Part shown: in pieces, positions 9,437 through 19,019 of the stretch | Layout of the letters: the number at the start of each line of letters is the position of its first letter | How positions within the stretch are numbered: position 1 is the first letter of the stretch | From: Peribacillus deserti | GTDB lineage: Bacteria > Bacillota > Bacilli > Bacillales > DSM-1321 | Length of the DNA stretch: 64,000 nt | Reading direction: 5' to 3' | Assembly: GCF_002863585.1 (NCBI RefSeq) | Contig: NZ_PGUY01000002.1 | Location: forward strand, 173,458 to 237,457 | Translations under genes and position numbers: made by a program | Notes under the pieces: generated by a model | What the model saw: the letters and a program-made list of their open reading frames with translations, nothing else | Database searches by the model: none | Told to the model about the DNA's origin: nothing

Positions 9437-10954
9437 ATGAAGATAAGTAATTCTAGGGCTATTGTCAAAAATATGTCCGTAACCTTGTTATACCAAGCTG
9501 TCTCAATTAGTTTTGGATTTCTGTTACCCAAAATGCTTTTAGAAACATATGGTCCGTCTATACATGGACTAACCTCTACAATAGCAAACACTATGAATTA
9601 TATAATGCTATTAAATGCAGGCTTAACAACTGCTGCAATACAGTCGTTATACAAGCCGATTAGTGAAAACAATACAAAAAGTCTTAATCAGGTCTACAAT
9701 GCAATAAAGAATTTTTATTTTAAAACAGGACTTGCTTTTGTTATAGCTGTATTAGCTGTCGCGTTTATTTTACCAATGATAATAGGTAGTGAAGTAGACA
9801 AATCTATTGTTTTTTTCTTAATGATTATAATGGGAATGGAACAAATATTAGATTGTTTCCTAATTAGTAGTTCAAGAGCTTTATTACAAGCTGATCAAAA
9901 AATGTATATTACTTATCGTATTAATATTTTAGCGTTTCTAATGCGAGGAATAATCCAAATAATTTTAATTAGCAATGAGGCTTCAATAATTTTTGTCCAA
10001 GTAGTACTACCAAGTTTAGTATTGTTTAGATTTATTTTTATGAATTGGTTTATAAAAAACAATTACCCAATGCTAGATTCTAAGGTTAAACAAGATAGAA
10101 GTGCTCTATCAAAACGTTGGTCAGCATTTGTACATCAAATTTCAGGACTAATTTTGAATAGTACAGACGTAATAATTTTAACCATCTTCATCAATCAAAT
10201 TACTGTTAGTATATATTCTGTTTACCAATTGGTAGTTAGCTATCTCTATAGTTTTCTCCTTACTATTTTTTCAACTAGCAGTGTAGCAAGCTTTGGGAAC
10301 TTAATAGCTAAAGGTGATCAAAATATTCGAAAAAGATATAATCAATTTGAATTGATATTTTTTATGGTTATTTCAATATTATTTTCGGTGTCTGCTGTAA
10401 TGATATTACCTTTTGTATCATTATACACATCAGGAGTCAATGAGGTAAATTACGTTGATAAAATATTGGGTTTATTATTTATAACAATTGGTCTCTTTAA
10501 TAGTTTGAGAGTTCCAGCACTTACTATAATTGATGCGGCTGGCCATTATAAAGAAACTCAAAATAGAGCTATTATAGAGATGTTAATAAATATTTCTGTT
10601 TCTTTAATCTTAGTTAATTTTTTAGGGATATATGGAATTTTAATAGGAACCATTGCTGCGTTTCTTTATAGAACAACAGATATGATAATTTATGCTAATA
10701 AATATATTATAAAACAAAAACAATATAAGAGCTTTTCGAGAGTTCTACTTGTTTTTTTATTAATAATAATTAATTTATTTATTTTCAAGTACTTGGTAAT
10801 TTGGGAAGTTACCAATTGGCTAGAATGGATAATACAAGCAAGTATTGCAACTATAATTTCAATAATAACAACTATTGTGTTGAATTATATAAAAGAGAGA
10901 AATGCAATTTTAGAATTATTTAAGACTGTGATGAACTTGATTAAGTTTAAATAG
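9437..10954 (+). CDS. wzx: Wzx-type polysaccharide flippase (MOP/MATE superfamily)
   Basis: 505 aa membrane protein with about fourteen hydrophobic segments distributed as in polysaccharide transporters of the MOP superfamily. The N-terminus has the usual short basic stretch, then SVTLLYQAVSISFGFLLPKMLLETYG, close to Wzx proteins of Firmicute capsule loci. Role: moving undecaprenyl-linked repeat units across the membrane for the polymerase. An upstream in-frame ATG (9404) exists, but ATG 9437 is preferred because AGAGGAAG lies 7 bases before it. Confidence 0.9.
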   Translation: MKISNSRAIVKNMSVTLLYQAVSISFGFLLPKMLLETYGPSIHGLTSTIANTMNYIMLLNAGLTTAAIQSLYKPISENNTKSLNQVYNAIKNFYFKTGLAFVIAVLAVAFILPMIIGSEVDKSIVFFLMIIMGMEQILDCFLISSSRALLQADQKMYITYRINILAFLMRGIIQIILISNEASIIFVQVVLPSLVLFRFIFMNWFIKNNYPMLDSKVKQDRSALSKRWSAFVHQISGLILNSTDVIILTIFINQITVSIYSVYQLVVSYLYSFLLTIFSTSSVASFGNLIAKGDQNIRKRYNQFELIFFMVISILFSVSAVMILPFVSLYTSGVNEVNYVDKILGLLFITIGLFNSLRVPALTIIDAAGHYKETQNRAIIEMLINISVSLILVNFLGIYGILIGTIAAFLYRTTDMIIYANKYIIKQKQYKSFSRVLLVFLLIIINLFIFKYLVIWEVTNWLEWIIQASIATIISIITTIVLNYIKERNAILELFKTVMNLIKFK

Positions 10955-11021
10955 TACTCTAATGACTATATTCTATAACCGTTGGATAGCCTTTTTATTT
11001 TAATGAAAATAAGGTGATTTT

Positions 11022-11837
11022 ATGAAGGAATTAATTTCAGTAATTATGGCCGAGCACAATACAAAAAAAGACATTCTTAAAAAGAGTATTGATAGTATTT
11101 TGAATCAATCATATCAAAAATTTGAATTAATTATAGTGAATGACGTAACAAACGCAGAAAACGAAAAATATTTAAATTATCTAAAGAACCTAGATAACAG
11201 AATCAATATTATTTCAAATAATACAAATTTAGGATTGGCAGCAAGTTTAAATAAAGCTATTAACTATTCAAAAGGTGACTACATTTTTAGAATGGATACA
11301 GATGATATAGCCTTACCATTTAGATTTGAAACTCAAATGGAAATATTAAATAAAGGTGAAGATATTGTTACCGGGAGAGCTTTAGTAATTGATGAGAATG
11401 ATAATATTATTGGAAAAACTAAGAACTTGCCTTTTTATAATATTATAAAAAGGTTTATGCTTTACTATTTATGTGACAATGGTGTTATTCATCCATTAAT
11501 TGCGGCTAAAAGGAAGGTTTTTCTAGAACATAAATACGATGAGAATATAAAATATGCACAAGACTTTGAATTATGGTTACGGATGTCTAAAAAGTATAAA
11601 ATTTTCTTTGATAATTCTGTTTTATTGAAATATAGAATGCCCCCCAAAAATATAAATGAAAACAAAGTACTAAATCAATATAGAACACATCAAAAAGTGA
11701 CAGAAGTTTATGTAGGTCATAATCTTATCAAGATGCTAGGTTCATACTATACGCTAAAGAAAATAGAGAAACTAGTTTGTGAAAAGTTAGGGATTTCTAA
11801 AAGTATTTTAAAGGAAAGAATTGAAAAGAGTAGTTGA
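11022..11837 (+). CDS. Glycosyltransferase family 2
   Basis: 271 aa GT-A fold enzyme. It starts LISVIMAEHNTKKDILKKSI, then LIIVNDVT where most GT2 enzymes have VDDGS, and carries the metal/nucleotide site FRMDTDDIALP (DxD type). The C-terminal region FELWLRMSKKYKI corresponds to the acceptor-base segment (ED-like motif replaced by QDFELW). Substrate cannot be inferred. It is the last glycosyltransferase of the first capsule block and is followed by 340 bases holding a ugd remnant. Confidence 0.9.
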   Translation: MKELISVIMAEHNTKKDILKKSIDSILNQSYQKFELIIVNDVTNAENEKYLNYLKNLDNRINIISNNTNLGLAASLNKAINYSKGDYIFRMDTDDIALPFRFETQMEILNKGEDIVTGRALVIDENDNIIGKTKNLPFYNIIKRFMLYYLCDNGVIHPLIAAKRKVFLEHKYDENIKYAQDFELWLRMSKKYKIFFDNSVLLKYRMPPKNINENKVLNQYRTHQKVTEVYVGHNLIKMLGSYYTLKKIEKLVCEKLGISKSILKERIEKSS

Positions 11838-11998
11838 AATATTTCTAATCATAATATTAGGCATTTAGAAAATTATGCTTTATATAGTCGTACCTATAAT
11901 TCTAATTTATAGGGTTATAAACGACTACGAATTAAGTCTATCTACATTATTTGGATGAATAAATATATACTGATTAAATTTTGGGCAGAGAAGAAAAT

Positions 11999-12136
11999 AT
12001 GTACAAAAAACAGAAGCAGGACCTAGTTTACGTCGGTTTTATTGCCGGCGATTGTTTAGCTGAATAGGCCATCTAGTAACCTGTGTTGATATAGGTGGAA
12101 AAAAGTTGACTTAATAAAGTCTGGAGTTTCTTAGAG
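11999..12136 (+). pseudogene. Decayed 5' fragment of a UDP-glucose dehydrogenase gene
   Basis: The stretch can be aligned base for base with the first about 135 bases of the intact ugd at 13595. Shared islands include GGTTTACGTCGG-like, GGCGA/GGCGTCTGTTT, GGCCAT...AGTAACCTGTGT and CTGGAGTTTCTT. It carries in-frame stops and small indels, so it is not translated. It marks a previous end of the locus or a recombination junction: an older ugd copy was broken here and the TupA-like gene now follows. Confidence 0.8.
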
Positions 12137-12181
12137 TTTCACCAACCCAAAAAAAAGAGAGTTATAGGGGGGGAGTTAATT

Positions 12182-13093
12182 ATGTATAATAAACTGAAAA
12201 GTTTAATTAGAAAATACCGGATATCTACACATGTAATTGCAGTATATCAATTAGTGAAAAGTCACATACTATTCCTCATAGTTAGAGATGAGAAAACAGT
12301 AAAATTCCAATATAGGAAAATGATGGGACGAGAGTTAGACCTGAAGAACCCAATAACATTTAACGAGAAAATTCAATGGCTAAAATTAAATGATAGAAAT
12401 CCTGATTACTCTAATTTGGTAGATAAATTAGAAGTCAGGAGTTATGTAAAAAATAAAATTGGTGAGCAATACTTAAATAAGTTGTATAGAGTTTTTAATA
12501 ATGTAGATGAAATCTCTATTGATAAGCTTCCTGGAAAATTTGTGTTAAAAACCACACATGACTCTGGAGGTATAATAGTATGTAAAAATAAGAATGAAGT
12601 TAATTGGGCAACAGAACTATTAAAATTTAGATTGCGACTTAAACAAAACTATTACTTCTTATCAAGAGAATATCATTATAAGAATGTAAAGCCAAAGGTT
12701 ATATGTGAAGAATTACTAGAAGATAACAAATATGGTGACCTATTAGACTTTAAAATCTTCTGTTTTAATGGAAAGCCAAGCTATATTCAAGTAGATATTG
12801 ATAGATTTACTAATCATAAAAGAAATTTTTATGACATTAATTGGAATCTAATGGAATTTAAGATGGTGTATGAAAATTCTAATAAAGTAATCGAAAAACC
12901 AGAGAATTTAGTAGAAATGCTTAGTTGTGCAGAAAAATTATCGGAGAACATAATATTTTGTAGGGTAGATTTTTTTGAAGTAAATCAAAAAATAATTTTT
13001 GGGGAGATTACGTTTTTTCCTGAAGCTGGATATGGAAAAATTACTCCGGAAGAATATGAGATAAACCTTGGAGAATTGATAAAATTAAAGTAA
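12182..13093 (+). CDS. TupA-like ATP-grasp polysaccharide biosynthesis protein
   Basis: 303 aa. Residues about 45-70 read MMGRELDLKNPITFNEKIQWLK, the signature of the TupA-like ATP-grasp family found in capsule and teichuronopeptide loci. KFVLKTTHDSGGIIVCKNK fits the ATP-binding lysine/glycine loop, CEELLEDN and DFKIFCFNGKP follow, and GEITFFPEAGYGKITPEEYE is the C-terminal metal/ATP segment. Members probably form an amide or similar bond on the polysaccharide (TupA acts in teichuronopeptide synthesis). A G-rich ribosome site (GGGGGGAG) lies just before the ATG. Confidence 0.85.
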   Translation: MYNKLKSLIRKYRISTHVIAVYQLVKSHILFLIVRDEKTVKFQYRKMMGRELDLKNPITFNEKIQWLKLNDRNPDYSNLVDKLEVRSYVKNKIGEQYLNKLYRVFNNVDEISIDKLPGKFVLKTTHDSGGIIVCKNKNEVNWATELLKFRLRLKQNYYFLSREYHYKNVKPKVICEELLEDNKYGDLLDFKIFCFNGKPSYIQVDIDRFTNHKRNFYDINWNLMEFKMVYENSNKVIEKPENLVEMLSCAEKLSENIIFCRVDFFEVNQKIIFGEITFFPEAGYGKITPEEYEINLGELIKLK

Positions 13094-13594
13094 AGGTAAA
13101 ATATATATTTTAGTTTTATTGAGACCCATGGGACCAGATACCCGCTTCAATAATTATTTAATACCTAACTTTTCAAAAACATTGGTGGTTCCCTTACACA
13201 CAAAGGTTTCTATTTAATAATCAGCAGATTCCTAATAGGTAGTTATTTCGAAACCTAACGTGGTAAGAATAATTACCTTTTTATCTACTAATCCTAACGT
13301 AACAAGTTGACAGTAAAGAAGCTAAAAAGTGTCCAGATAAGGATAAGTTGGAAAATGGGTAACTTAGGTAATACTTGGGATGCAAGTAAAGTTTACTGGA
13401 ATACTTATTACCTATACGAGGTTGTCCAAAGGGTATTTAAGTTCTAGTGACCGCAATTAGTAGAATAAAAGCAGATGGTAAAGGTTCTTATCTTAATCTC
13501 AATATTGCATTAATAGAAAGGAAAGTACCCTAGTCTAGGAGTTATATATGTATTGTAAGCAATAAATGAAATTAATAGAAAGAGGGGTAGGGGT
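13094..13594 (+). other. Non-coding gap before ugd, probably decayed DNA
   Basis: About 500 bases with stops in all frames and no convincing small gene. One frame near 13120-13210 gives a short protein-like run, but it is too brief and eroded to name. Together with the ugd remnant upstream, it suggests gene loss by recombination. AGAGGGGTAGGGG (about 13580-13593) is the ugd ribosome site. Confidence 0.5.
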
Positions 13595-14965
13595 ATGAAC
13601 AAAATTGCAGTAGCAGGCACAGGTTACGTAGGTTTAGTTGCTGGCGTCTGTTTTGCTGAAGTAGGCCATAAAGTAACTTGTGTAGATATAGATGAAAAAA
13701 AAGTGGAATTAATGAAATCCGGAGTTTCTCCAATTTATGAAACAGGTTTAGAAGGATTAATGCAAAAGAATTTTACTGCAGGAAGAATTGATTATTCAAC
13801 GGACTATAAATCAGCTTATAAAGATGCGGATGCTATCTTTATCGGTGTTGGTACACCAGAACAGCCTGATGGTTCCGCTAATCTCTCATATATTGCGACT
13901 GTTGCTAGGCAGATTGCTGAGTCGGTAGAAAAGGATTGCCTAGTAGTTGTAAAATCTACTGTTCCAGTCGGGACAAATGATAAAGTAGAACAGTTTATAC
14001 AGGACTTCCTAGTTAATGATGTAAAAGTAGAAGTAGCATCTAATCCGGAATTTTTGGCACAGGGTTCTGCAGTTTATGATACACTACATGCGGAGAGAAT
14101 TATCATTGGGACTGAAAGTACATGGGCAGAAAAATTGTTGATGGAAATTTATGAACCGTTCGATTTACCAATTGTTTCAGTAAATAGAAGATCAGCAGAA
14201 ATGATCAAGTATGCATCCAATGACTTCCTTGCCTTAAAAATTTCTTATATGAATGATATTGCAAATCTTTGTGAATTGGTAGGAGCGGATATTCAAGATG
14301 TTGCTAAAGGTATGAGTTTTGATGAACGTATTGGAAGCAAGTTTTTAAATGCGGGTATTGGCTTTGGTGGATCATGTTTCCCAAAAGATACAAAAGCACT
14401 GAATTATATTGCTAGACAAAACGGTTATGAACTTAAAACAGTAAAAGCTGCAATTGATGTTAATAAAGAGCAAAAGACAATGTTGTATAAGAAAGCTAGT
14501 AACAGGCTTATTACCTTTAATGGTCTTAAAGTAGCTGTACTCGGTCTGACATTTAAGCCTGGAACGGATGATTTGAGAGAAGCTGCATCTCTTGAAAATA
14601 TACCATTATTATTACAACAAGGTGCAGATATATATGCATTTGATCCTGTTGGAGCAGAGAATTTCGCTAAAGTTCACCCAGAAGGTAAGAATGGCAAAGG
14701 TAGCATTACCTATGTTTCCAATATCGAGCATGCTTTGGAGGGTGCGAATGTCTGCTTTATCTTTACTGAATGGGGAGAAGTAAAAGCATTGACGCCTGAA
14801 ACTTATAAGAAGTTAATGAGAACTCCTCTAGTATATGACGGCAGAAATATTTATCGTGTAGAAGAGATGCAAGAAGCAGGTGTGGAGTATCACTCGATCG
14901 GAAGGAAATCCGCAGTTAGAGAAGTTATTAAGGAGTCGAAAAACCTTGAATTACAAAACTCTTGA
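13595..14965 (+). CDS. ugd: UDP-glucose 6-dehydrogenase
   Basis: 456 aa; oxidises UDP-glucose to UDP-glucuronate with two NAD+. The N-terminal NAD-binding motif is AGTGYVGLVAG, followed by VGTPEQPDGSANL, STVPVGTNDKVE, NPEFLAQGSA and the catalytic cysteine loop GFGGSCFPKDTKAL (residues about 255-270). The C-terminal UDP-binding domain has LGLTFKPGTDDLREA. It overlaps the next gene by 20 bases. A second intact paralogue (tuaD, 40412) serves teichuronic acid; this A/T-richer copy probably serves the capsule. Confidence 0.97.
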   Translation: MNKIAVAGTGYVGLVAGVCFAEVGHKVTCVDIDEKKVELMKSGVSPIYETGLEGLMQKNFTAGRIDYSTDYKSAYKDADAIFIGVGTPEQPDGSANLSYIATVARQIAESVEKDCLVVVKSTVPVGTNDKVEQFIQDFLVNDVKVEVASNPEFLAQGSAVYDTLHAERIIIGTESTWAEKLLMEIYEPFDLPIVSVNRRSAEMIKYASNDFLALKISYMNDIANLCELVGADIQDVAKGMSFDERIGSKFLNAGIGFGGSCFPKDTKALNYIARQNGYELKTVKAAIDVNKEQKTMLYKKASNRLITFNGLKVAVLGLTFKPGTDDLREAASLENIPLLLQQGADIYAFDPVGAENFAKVHPEGKNGKGSITYVSNIEHALEGANVCFIFTEWGEVKALTPETYKKLMRTPLVYDGRNIYRVEEMQEAGVEYHSIGRKSAVREVIKESKNLELQNS

Positions 14966-15974
14966 TCCTAATAAAACATATCTAATCACTGGAGCAGCTG
15001 GTTTTATCGGATACTACTTATCTAAAGGACTACTCGAACAGGGCTGCCAGGTTATTGGTTTTGATAACGTCAATGACTACTATGATGTGAACCTTAAACA
15101 TACTCGGTTAGGAAAATTGGAACCTTATGAGAGGTTTACTTTTATCAAAGGTGATATATCAGACAAGGATTTGGTATTAAAGACATTTGAAGAGTACAAG
15201 CCGAATGTTGTAGTAAACCTAGCTGCTCAAGCAGGAGTAAGGTATTCAATAGAGAACCCGGATGTCTATATTCAAAGTAATATCATTGGCTTTTATAATA
15301 TCCTTGAAGCTTGCAGATATAACCCAGTGGATCATCTTGTATATGCGTCATCTAGTTCAATTTATGGTGCCAATAAAAAGGTTCCGTTTGAAGAAACAGA
15401 TTTTGTTGATAATCCCGTTTCACTATATGCATCTACTAAAAAATCAAATGAATTAATGGCACATACGTATAGCCATCTTTATAAGATTCCAGCTACGGGG
15501 CTTCGATTCTTCACAGTTTATGGCCCTATGGGTAGACCAGACATGGCATATTTCGGATTCGCAGATAAGTATTTTGCAGATGAGCCAATTAAGATATTTA
15601 ATAATGGTGATTTTGAAAAAGACCTTTACCGTGACTTTACTTTTATTGATGACATCGTTGAGGGGATCGAGCGACTATTAAGTAATCCACCTGAAGGTGA
15701 AATTCAACATAAAGTGTTTAACATTGGAAATAACAGCCCTGAGAAACTGATGGTGTTTATTGAAACTTTAGAAAAGGCACTAAGTAAGGCTCTTGGCAAA
15801 GAAGTACAATTTGAAAAGATTTTTGAACCGATTAAGCCAGGTGACGTACCGGCTACTTATGCTTCGATAGATCAACTGCAGAAGGCTGTGGGCTTTAAAC
15901 CGGAAACTTCGATTGAAGAAGGACTCCAAAAATTTGCCGATTGGTATGTAGATTATTATAATTTGAGGGACTAA
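14946..15974 (+). CDS. UDP-glucuronate 4-epimerase (NAD-dependent SDR)
   Basis: 342 aa extended SDR. TGAAGFIGYYLSKGLLEQG is the NAD site, DNVNDYYDVNLKHTRL is the segment typical of UDP-glucuronate 4-epimerases, SSSSIYGANKKVPF and YASTKKSNE give the catalytic Ser/Tyr/Lys, and YGPMGRPDMA follows. The product would be UDP-galacturonate, made from the UDP-glucuronate of the gene upstream. The frame is open to 14880 inside ugd; the TTG at 14946 is chosen because AGGAG precedes it and the protein then begins at the family N-terminus. Confidence 0.92.
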   Translation: MNYKTLDPNKTYLITGAAGFIGYYLSKGLLEQGCQVIGFDNVNDYYDVNLKHTRLGKLEPYERFTFIKGDISDKDLVLKTFEEYKPNVVVNLAAQAGVRYSIENPDVYIQSNIIGFYNILEACRYNPVDHLVYASSSSIYGANKKVPFEETDFVDNPVSLYASTKKSNELMAHTYSHLYKIPATGLRFFTVYGPMGRPDMAYFGFADKYFADEPIKIFNNGDFEKDLYRDFTFIDDIVEGIERLLSNPPEGEIQHKVFNIGNNSPEKLMVFIETLEKALSKALGKEVQFEKIFEPIKPGDVPATYASIDQLQKAVGFKPETSIEEGLQKFADWYVDYYNLRD

Positions 15975-16012
15975 AAACAATTACCCGCTGGGCCTTAGTG
16001 ATTACGGCCACT

Positions 16013-16076
16013 GAAATGTACCACAAGTGACATCTTTCTTACCACCTAATGACAAGAAATGTACCAGCAAATGACA
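16013..16076 (+). repeat. IS21-type left-end repeats
   Basis: Two imperfect direct repeats of the form GAAATGTACCA...TGACA (16013-16032 and 16056-16076) with a partial third (TACCACCTAATGACA, 16040-16054) lie 80-145 bases before istA. IS21-family elements carry such multiple terminal repeats as transposase binding sites, so this is read as the left end. The exact tip of the element was not fixed. Confidence 0.65.
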
Positions 16077-16158
16077 GACTGTTTACCACTTTACCTTCTG
16101 TATAATTAGTGAGCACACCTACGGGTGTGCCATTTATTGTTTAGGAGGTATTTTTTGT

Positions 16159-16767
16159 ATGATTCATTATCGAAAGATATTGGAATTACACGATGAGGGG
16201 ATCAGTCTTAGAGGCATTGCCGCAAGTACTGGTAACTCTCGTCAAAAAGTAACAGAAGTCCTCGGTCTTGCCGAAAAAAAGGGATTGGTCTGTCCGTTAG
16301 AGGAAGAGATGACGGATAAATGGATTGAGGAGTTTCTCTTTCCAGAGAAGACTTTGGAGGCTTCAGGTCGACAACCATTGAACTTTGACTATATTCATGA
16401 AGAGCTGGCAAAGCCTAATGTGACGCTTTCACTTCTCCACCATGAATATGAAGCGGAGTGTAGAGTGAATCAAAAGATTCCTTACTCATATCGAAGTTTT
16501 CTACGTCATTACAGCAATTATGCAGATAAGTACAAAGCGACTTTGCGTATTCGCAGAAAACCAGGCGAAATTATGGAAGTCGATTGGGCCGGATCCACAG
16601 CTTTCATCATCGATAGAGATACTGGGGAGAAAGTAAAGGCTTATGTGTTCGTGGCAACACTGCCGTGCAGCCAATTCTCATATGCGGAAGCAAGCTTATC
16701 AATGGATTCACATTACAAATCGCTAAGGAACTTAAGATTTCGAGACCAACCGTCTATAAATATTTAG
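16159..16767 (+). pseudogene. istA: IstA transposase, N-terminal fragment (first IS21 type)
   Basis: The first about 180 residues are an IstA N-terminus: helix-turn-helix ISLRGIAASTGNSRQKVTEVL (residues 14-34) and the start of the DDE domain with MEVDWAGSTAFIIDRDTGE (first catalytic Asp in VDWAG) and CSQFSYAEASLSMD. Homology stops at about 16705, where another IstA begins in a different frame; the remaining residues to 16767 are out-of-frame read-through. AGGAGG precedes the ATG. Confidence 0.8.
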
Positions 16768-18209
16768 AAATGACTTTGGAGGAAGCAATATCATACACGG
16801 ACCAACCTCATGGGAGGAAGAAGAAATTAGACAGCTATAAAGACTGGATACTGGCGTGGTTAGAGGAGTACCCGCACCTAAGTGGGGCACAAATTCATGA
16901 TTGGCTTCTTGAGAGATACCCCGACCTAATCTTCGATGGGAGTACTGTGAGGTCTTATGTAAAAGAAGTCATAGAAATCTACCAGATTGAGAAGAAAGTG
17001 ATTCTTCGTCAATACGAAGCAGTACCTGAACAGCCAATGGGGAAACAACTTCAGGTAGAGTGGGGAGAAACGAAGCAGAAGACCACTGACAATAAAGAGA
17101 TTAAACTTTATTTTATAGCGTTTGTACTCGCTCACCTTTGGCATAAATATATGGAATGGCAGACACGTCCTTTTACCAAAAGAGATGCGATCCGGTGTCA
17201 TGAAAATGCATTTCAATTCTACGGAGGTCGCACAGAAGAAATCGTATATGATCAGGATCATTTAATCACAGTCAGCGAGAATGCTGGGCAGCTGCTTTTA
17301 ACAACTGAGTTTCAAAGTTATGTGAATGAACGTAAGTATAAAGTTCACTTATGCAGAAGAGCGGATCCGGAATCTAAGGGTATGATTGAAAATGTGGTGA
17401 AATACATAAAAGGGAATTTCGCAGACAGTCGAGTTTTCAGCGACTTAGAGGATTGGAACCACCGGGCATTACAATGGCTTCAGCGTACCGGGAACCATCA
17501 GGTCCATCAAACAACGAAAAAAAGACCAGCAGAAGTGTTTCTCCTCGAAAAGCAACACTTACAGCCAGTCTCTTCGTTACTTTCTTATGAAAGTACCAAT
17601 AAATCAATTATAACAAGAAGCGTAAGTAAGGACAATACGATCCGTTACAAGTCAAATCGCTATTCCGTTCCACTTGGGACTTATCAAACAAATTCTGAGA
17701 ATCTTGTTTTGATTGAAGTCAAAGATGTAGAACAACCAACACTCGTAGTTCGAAAGCAATCAGAAGGTTAAATTATTGCCGAGCATAGCATCAGCTTAGA
17801 AAAAGGAAAGCTAATTCAAAATCGTAGTCACACTCGAAATCGCTCAAAAGGGATTGAAGAATTTAAACAACGACTGATTTCCTTTTTTGAGAATCAAAAA
17901 CATGCAGCTATTTATTTTGATGAGATCAGTCAAAGATACCCAAGGTATCGGCGTGATCAATTCACTGTTATACATCAAGTGATTAAAAAGTATCCAGCGT
18001 TAATTGATATGGCGATGACCAAGTGCACGACAGAAAAGCTTTATAGCGCCAACGATTTTCGGGATATTGTATATCATCTATATACATCGAACCACCAGCC
18101 TATTCAGGAGATAGAATCCTTTCACTCCAAATCAGCAAAACATTCTACCATTAAGGCCTCTACTCGATCATTAAATACGTATACTAGCATACTAGGAGGC
18201 CGTGCATGA
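16690..18209 (+). pseudogene. istA: IstA transposase of a second IS21 type, lacking its start, with an in-frame stop
   Basis: From about 16695 the frame reads INGFTLQIAKELKISRPTVYKYLEM, an N-terminal HTH of another IstA lineage, then a full DDE core: LQVEWGETK (catalytic Asp replaced by Glu in this reading), EEIVYDQDH and RRADPESKGMIENVVKYIKGNF with the DDE glutamate. A TAA at 17769-17771 interrupts it; the same frame continues with IIAEHSISLEKGKLIQN to a stop at 18209 that overlaps istB by ATGA. A point change (for example AAA to TAA) explains the stop. Transposition from this copy is unlikely. Confidence 0.8.
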
Positions 18210-18766
18210 TGAACAAAACTGTAAATGAATTGCAAAATCATTTTCGTCAGTTACGCTTATCAGAAACCGCGGAGAAGCTACCTCAGCTTCTTCGTGAGGC
18301 TAGAAAGCTTTATGGACCTACTTAGAATTTTTAGAGTGCATTACGGGATATGGACTAGCAAAGCGTGAAGCAAAAAGCCTTGAAAAAAGAATGAAATGGG
18401 CACTCTTCCCTTTCGAGAAGTCATTAGATGAGTTTGAACTGAAAGGTCAAAACGTTCTAACTGCCCGTCAGCTAACACAACTCAGAGAAATAAGCTGGCT
18501 GGAGCAACAGTACAACCTAATTCTATTGGGTCCACCCGGCATTGGAAAAACGTATATAGCAATTGGGCTAGGGATGGAAGCTGTTCACAGAGGATTCCAT
18601 GTCTATTTCGTCACAATGGGCGAGCTTGTACAACGAGTATCTGAACAAATCAAAGGTACAACTCAAACGGCTTAGAAGTGCTGACTTAGTCATTATCGAT
18701 GACTTAATGTTTATGGCGATGGGTCAGAGAGATGCGAACCTTTTCTTTCATTTGAGCAAATAGCTC
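18206..18766 (+). pseudogene. istB: IstB ATPase helper, two frameshifts and truncated
   Basis: It starts MMNKTVNELQNHFRQLRLSE, breaks at about 18320 (the frame LEFLECITGYGLAKREAKSL takes over), carries the Walker A loop LLGPPGIGKTYIAIGLG, then breaks again at about 18650. The Walker B LVIIDDLMFMAM follows in a third frame, and homology ends at QRDANLFFHLS. The last about 50 residues normal for IstB are missing. The ATGA overlap with istA is the normal istAB arrangement. Confidence 0.85.
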
Positions 18767-18794
18767 ATCACTTAATAGGTGGTGGGCTTTTTTG
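18762..18794 (+). terminator. Hairpin with T-run after istB
   Basis: Arms AGCTCATCAC (18762-18771) and GTGGTGGGCT (18779-18788, with G-T pairs) are followed by a T-run, giving a plausible Rho-independent terminator at the truncated end of istB. Confidence 0.5.
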
Positions 18795-19019
18795 TTTGCC
18801 TTCATCTATAAATAAATCTATTACGCATAGTATCTATTTTTGCATAAACATCATTATATAAAGATAAAAAATAGGGGTTATATACAATATATAGTGTTTT
18901 GTGTTTTGGATTAATTCTATCTATAGTTTTTTATCTTTATCGAATCATGGGGTTTTCATTAAAAAGGAAAATATTTACACGTTAGATTCGAAGTCAGAGC
19001 TTTTCCTAACGATTCTATC

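Larger units (their letters stand above)
16011..18794 (+). mobile_element. Chimeric, inactivated IS21-family insertion sequence
   Basis: It contains left-end repeats, an istA region joined from two different IS21-type transposases, and an istB ATPase helper that is frameshifted twice and cut short. No right terminal repeat could be matched after istB, so the 3' end looks deleted. The left boundary is placed at the first repeat and the right boundary at the hairpin after istB; both are approximate. It directly abuts the end of the capsule locus and the dnaB graveyard. Confidence 0.75.

Noticed and set aside
13094..13594. Short protein-like run in the gap before ugd
   Set aside because: Too short and interrupted to assign; kept only as non-coding gap.
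14592..14783. + strand frame inside ugd
   Set aside because: Out-of-frame overlap within conserved ugd coding sequence; no family features.
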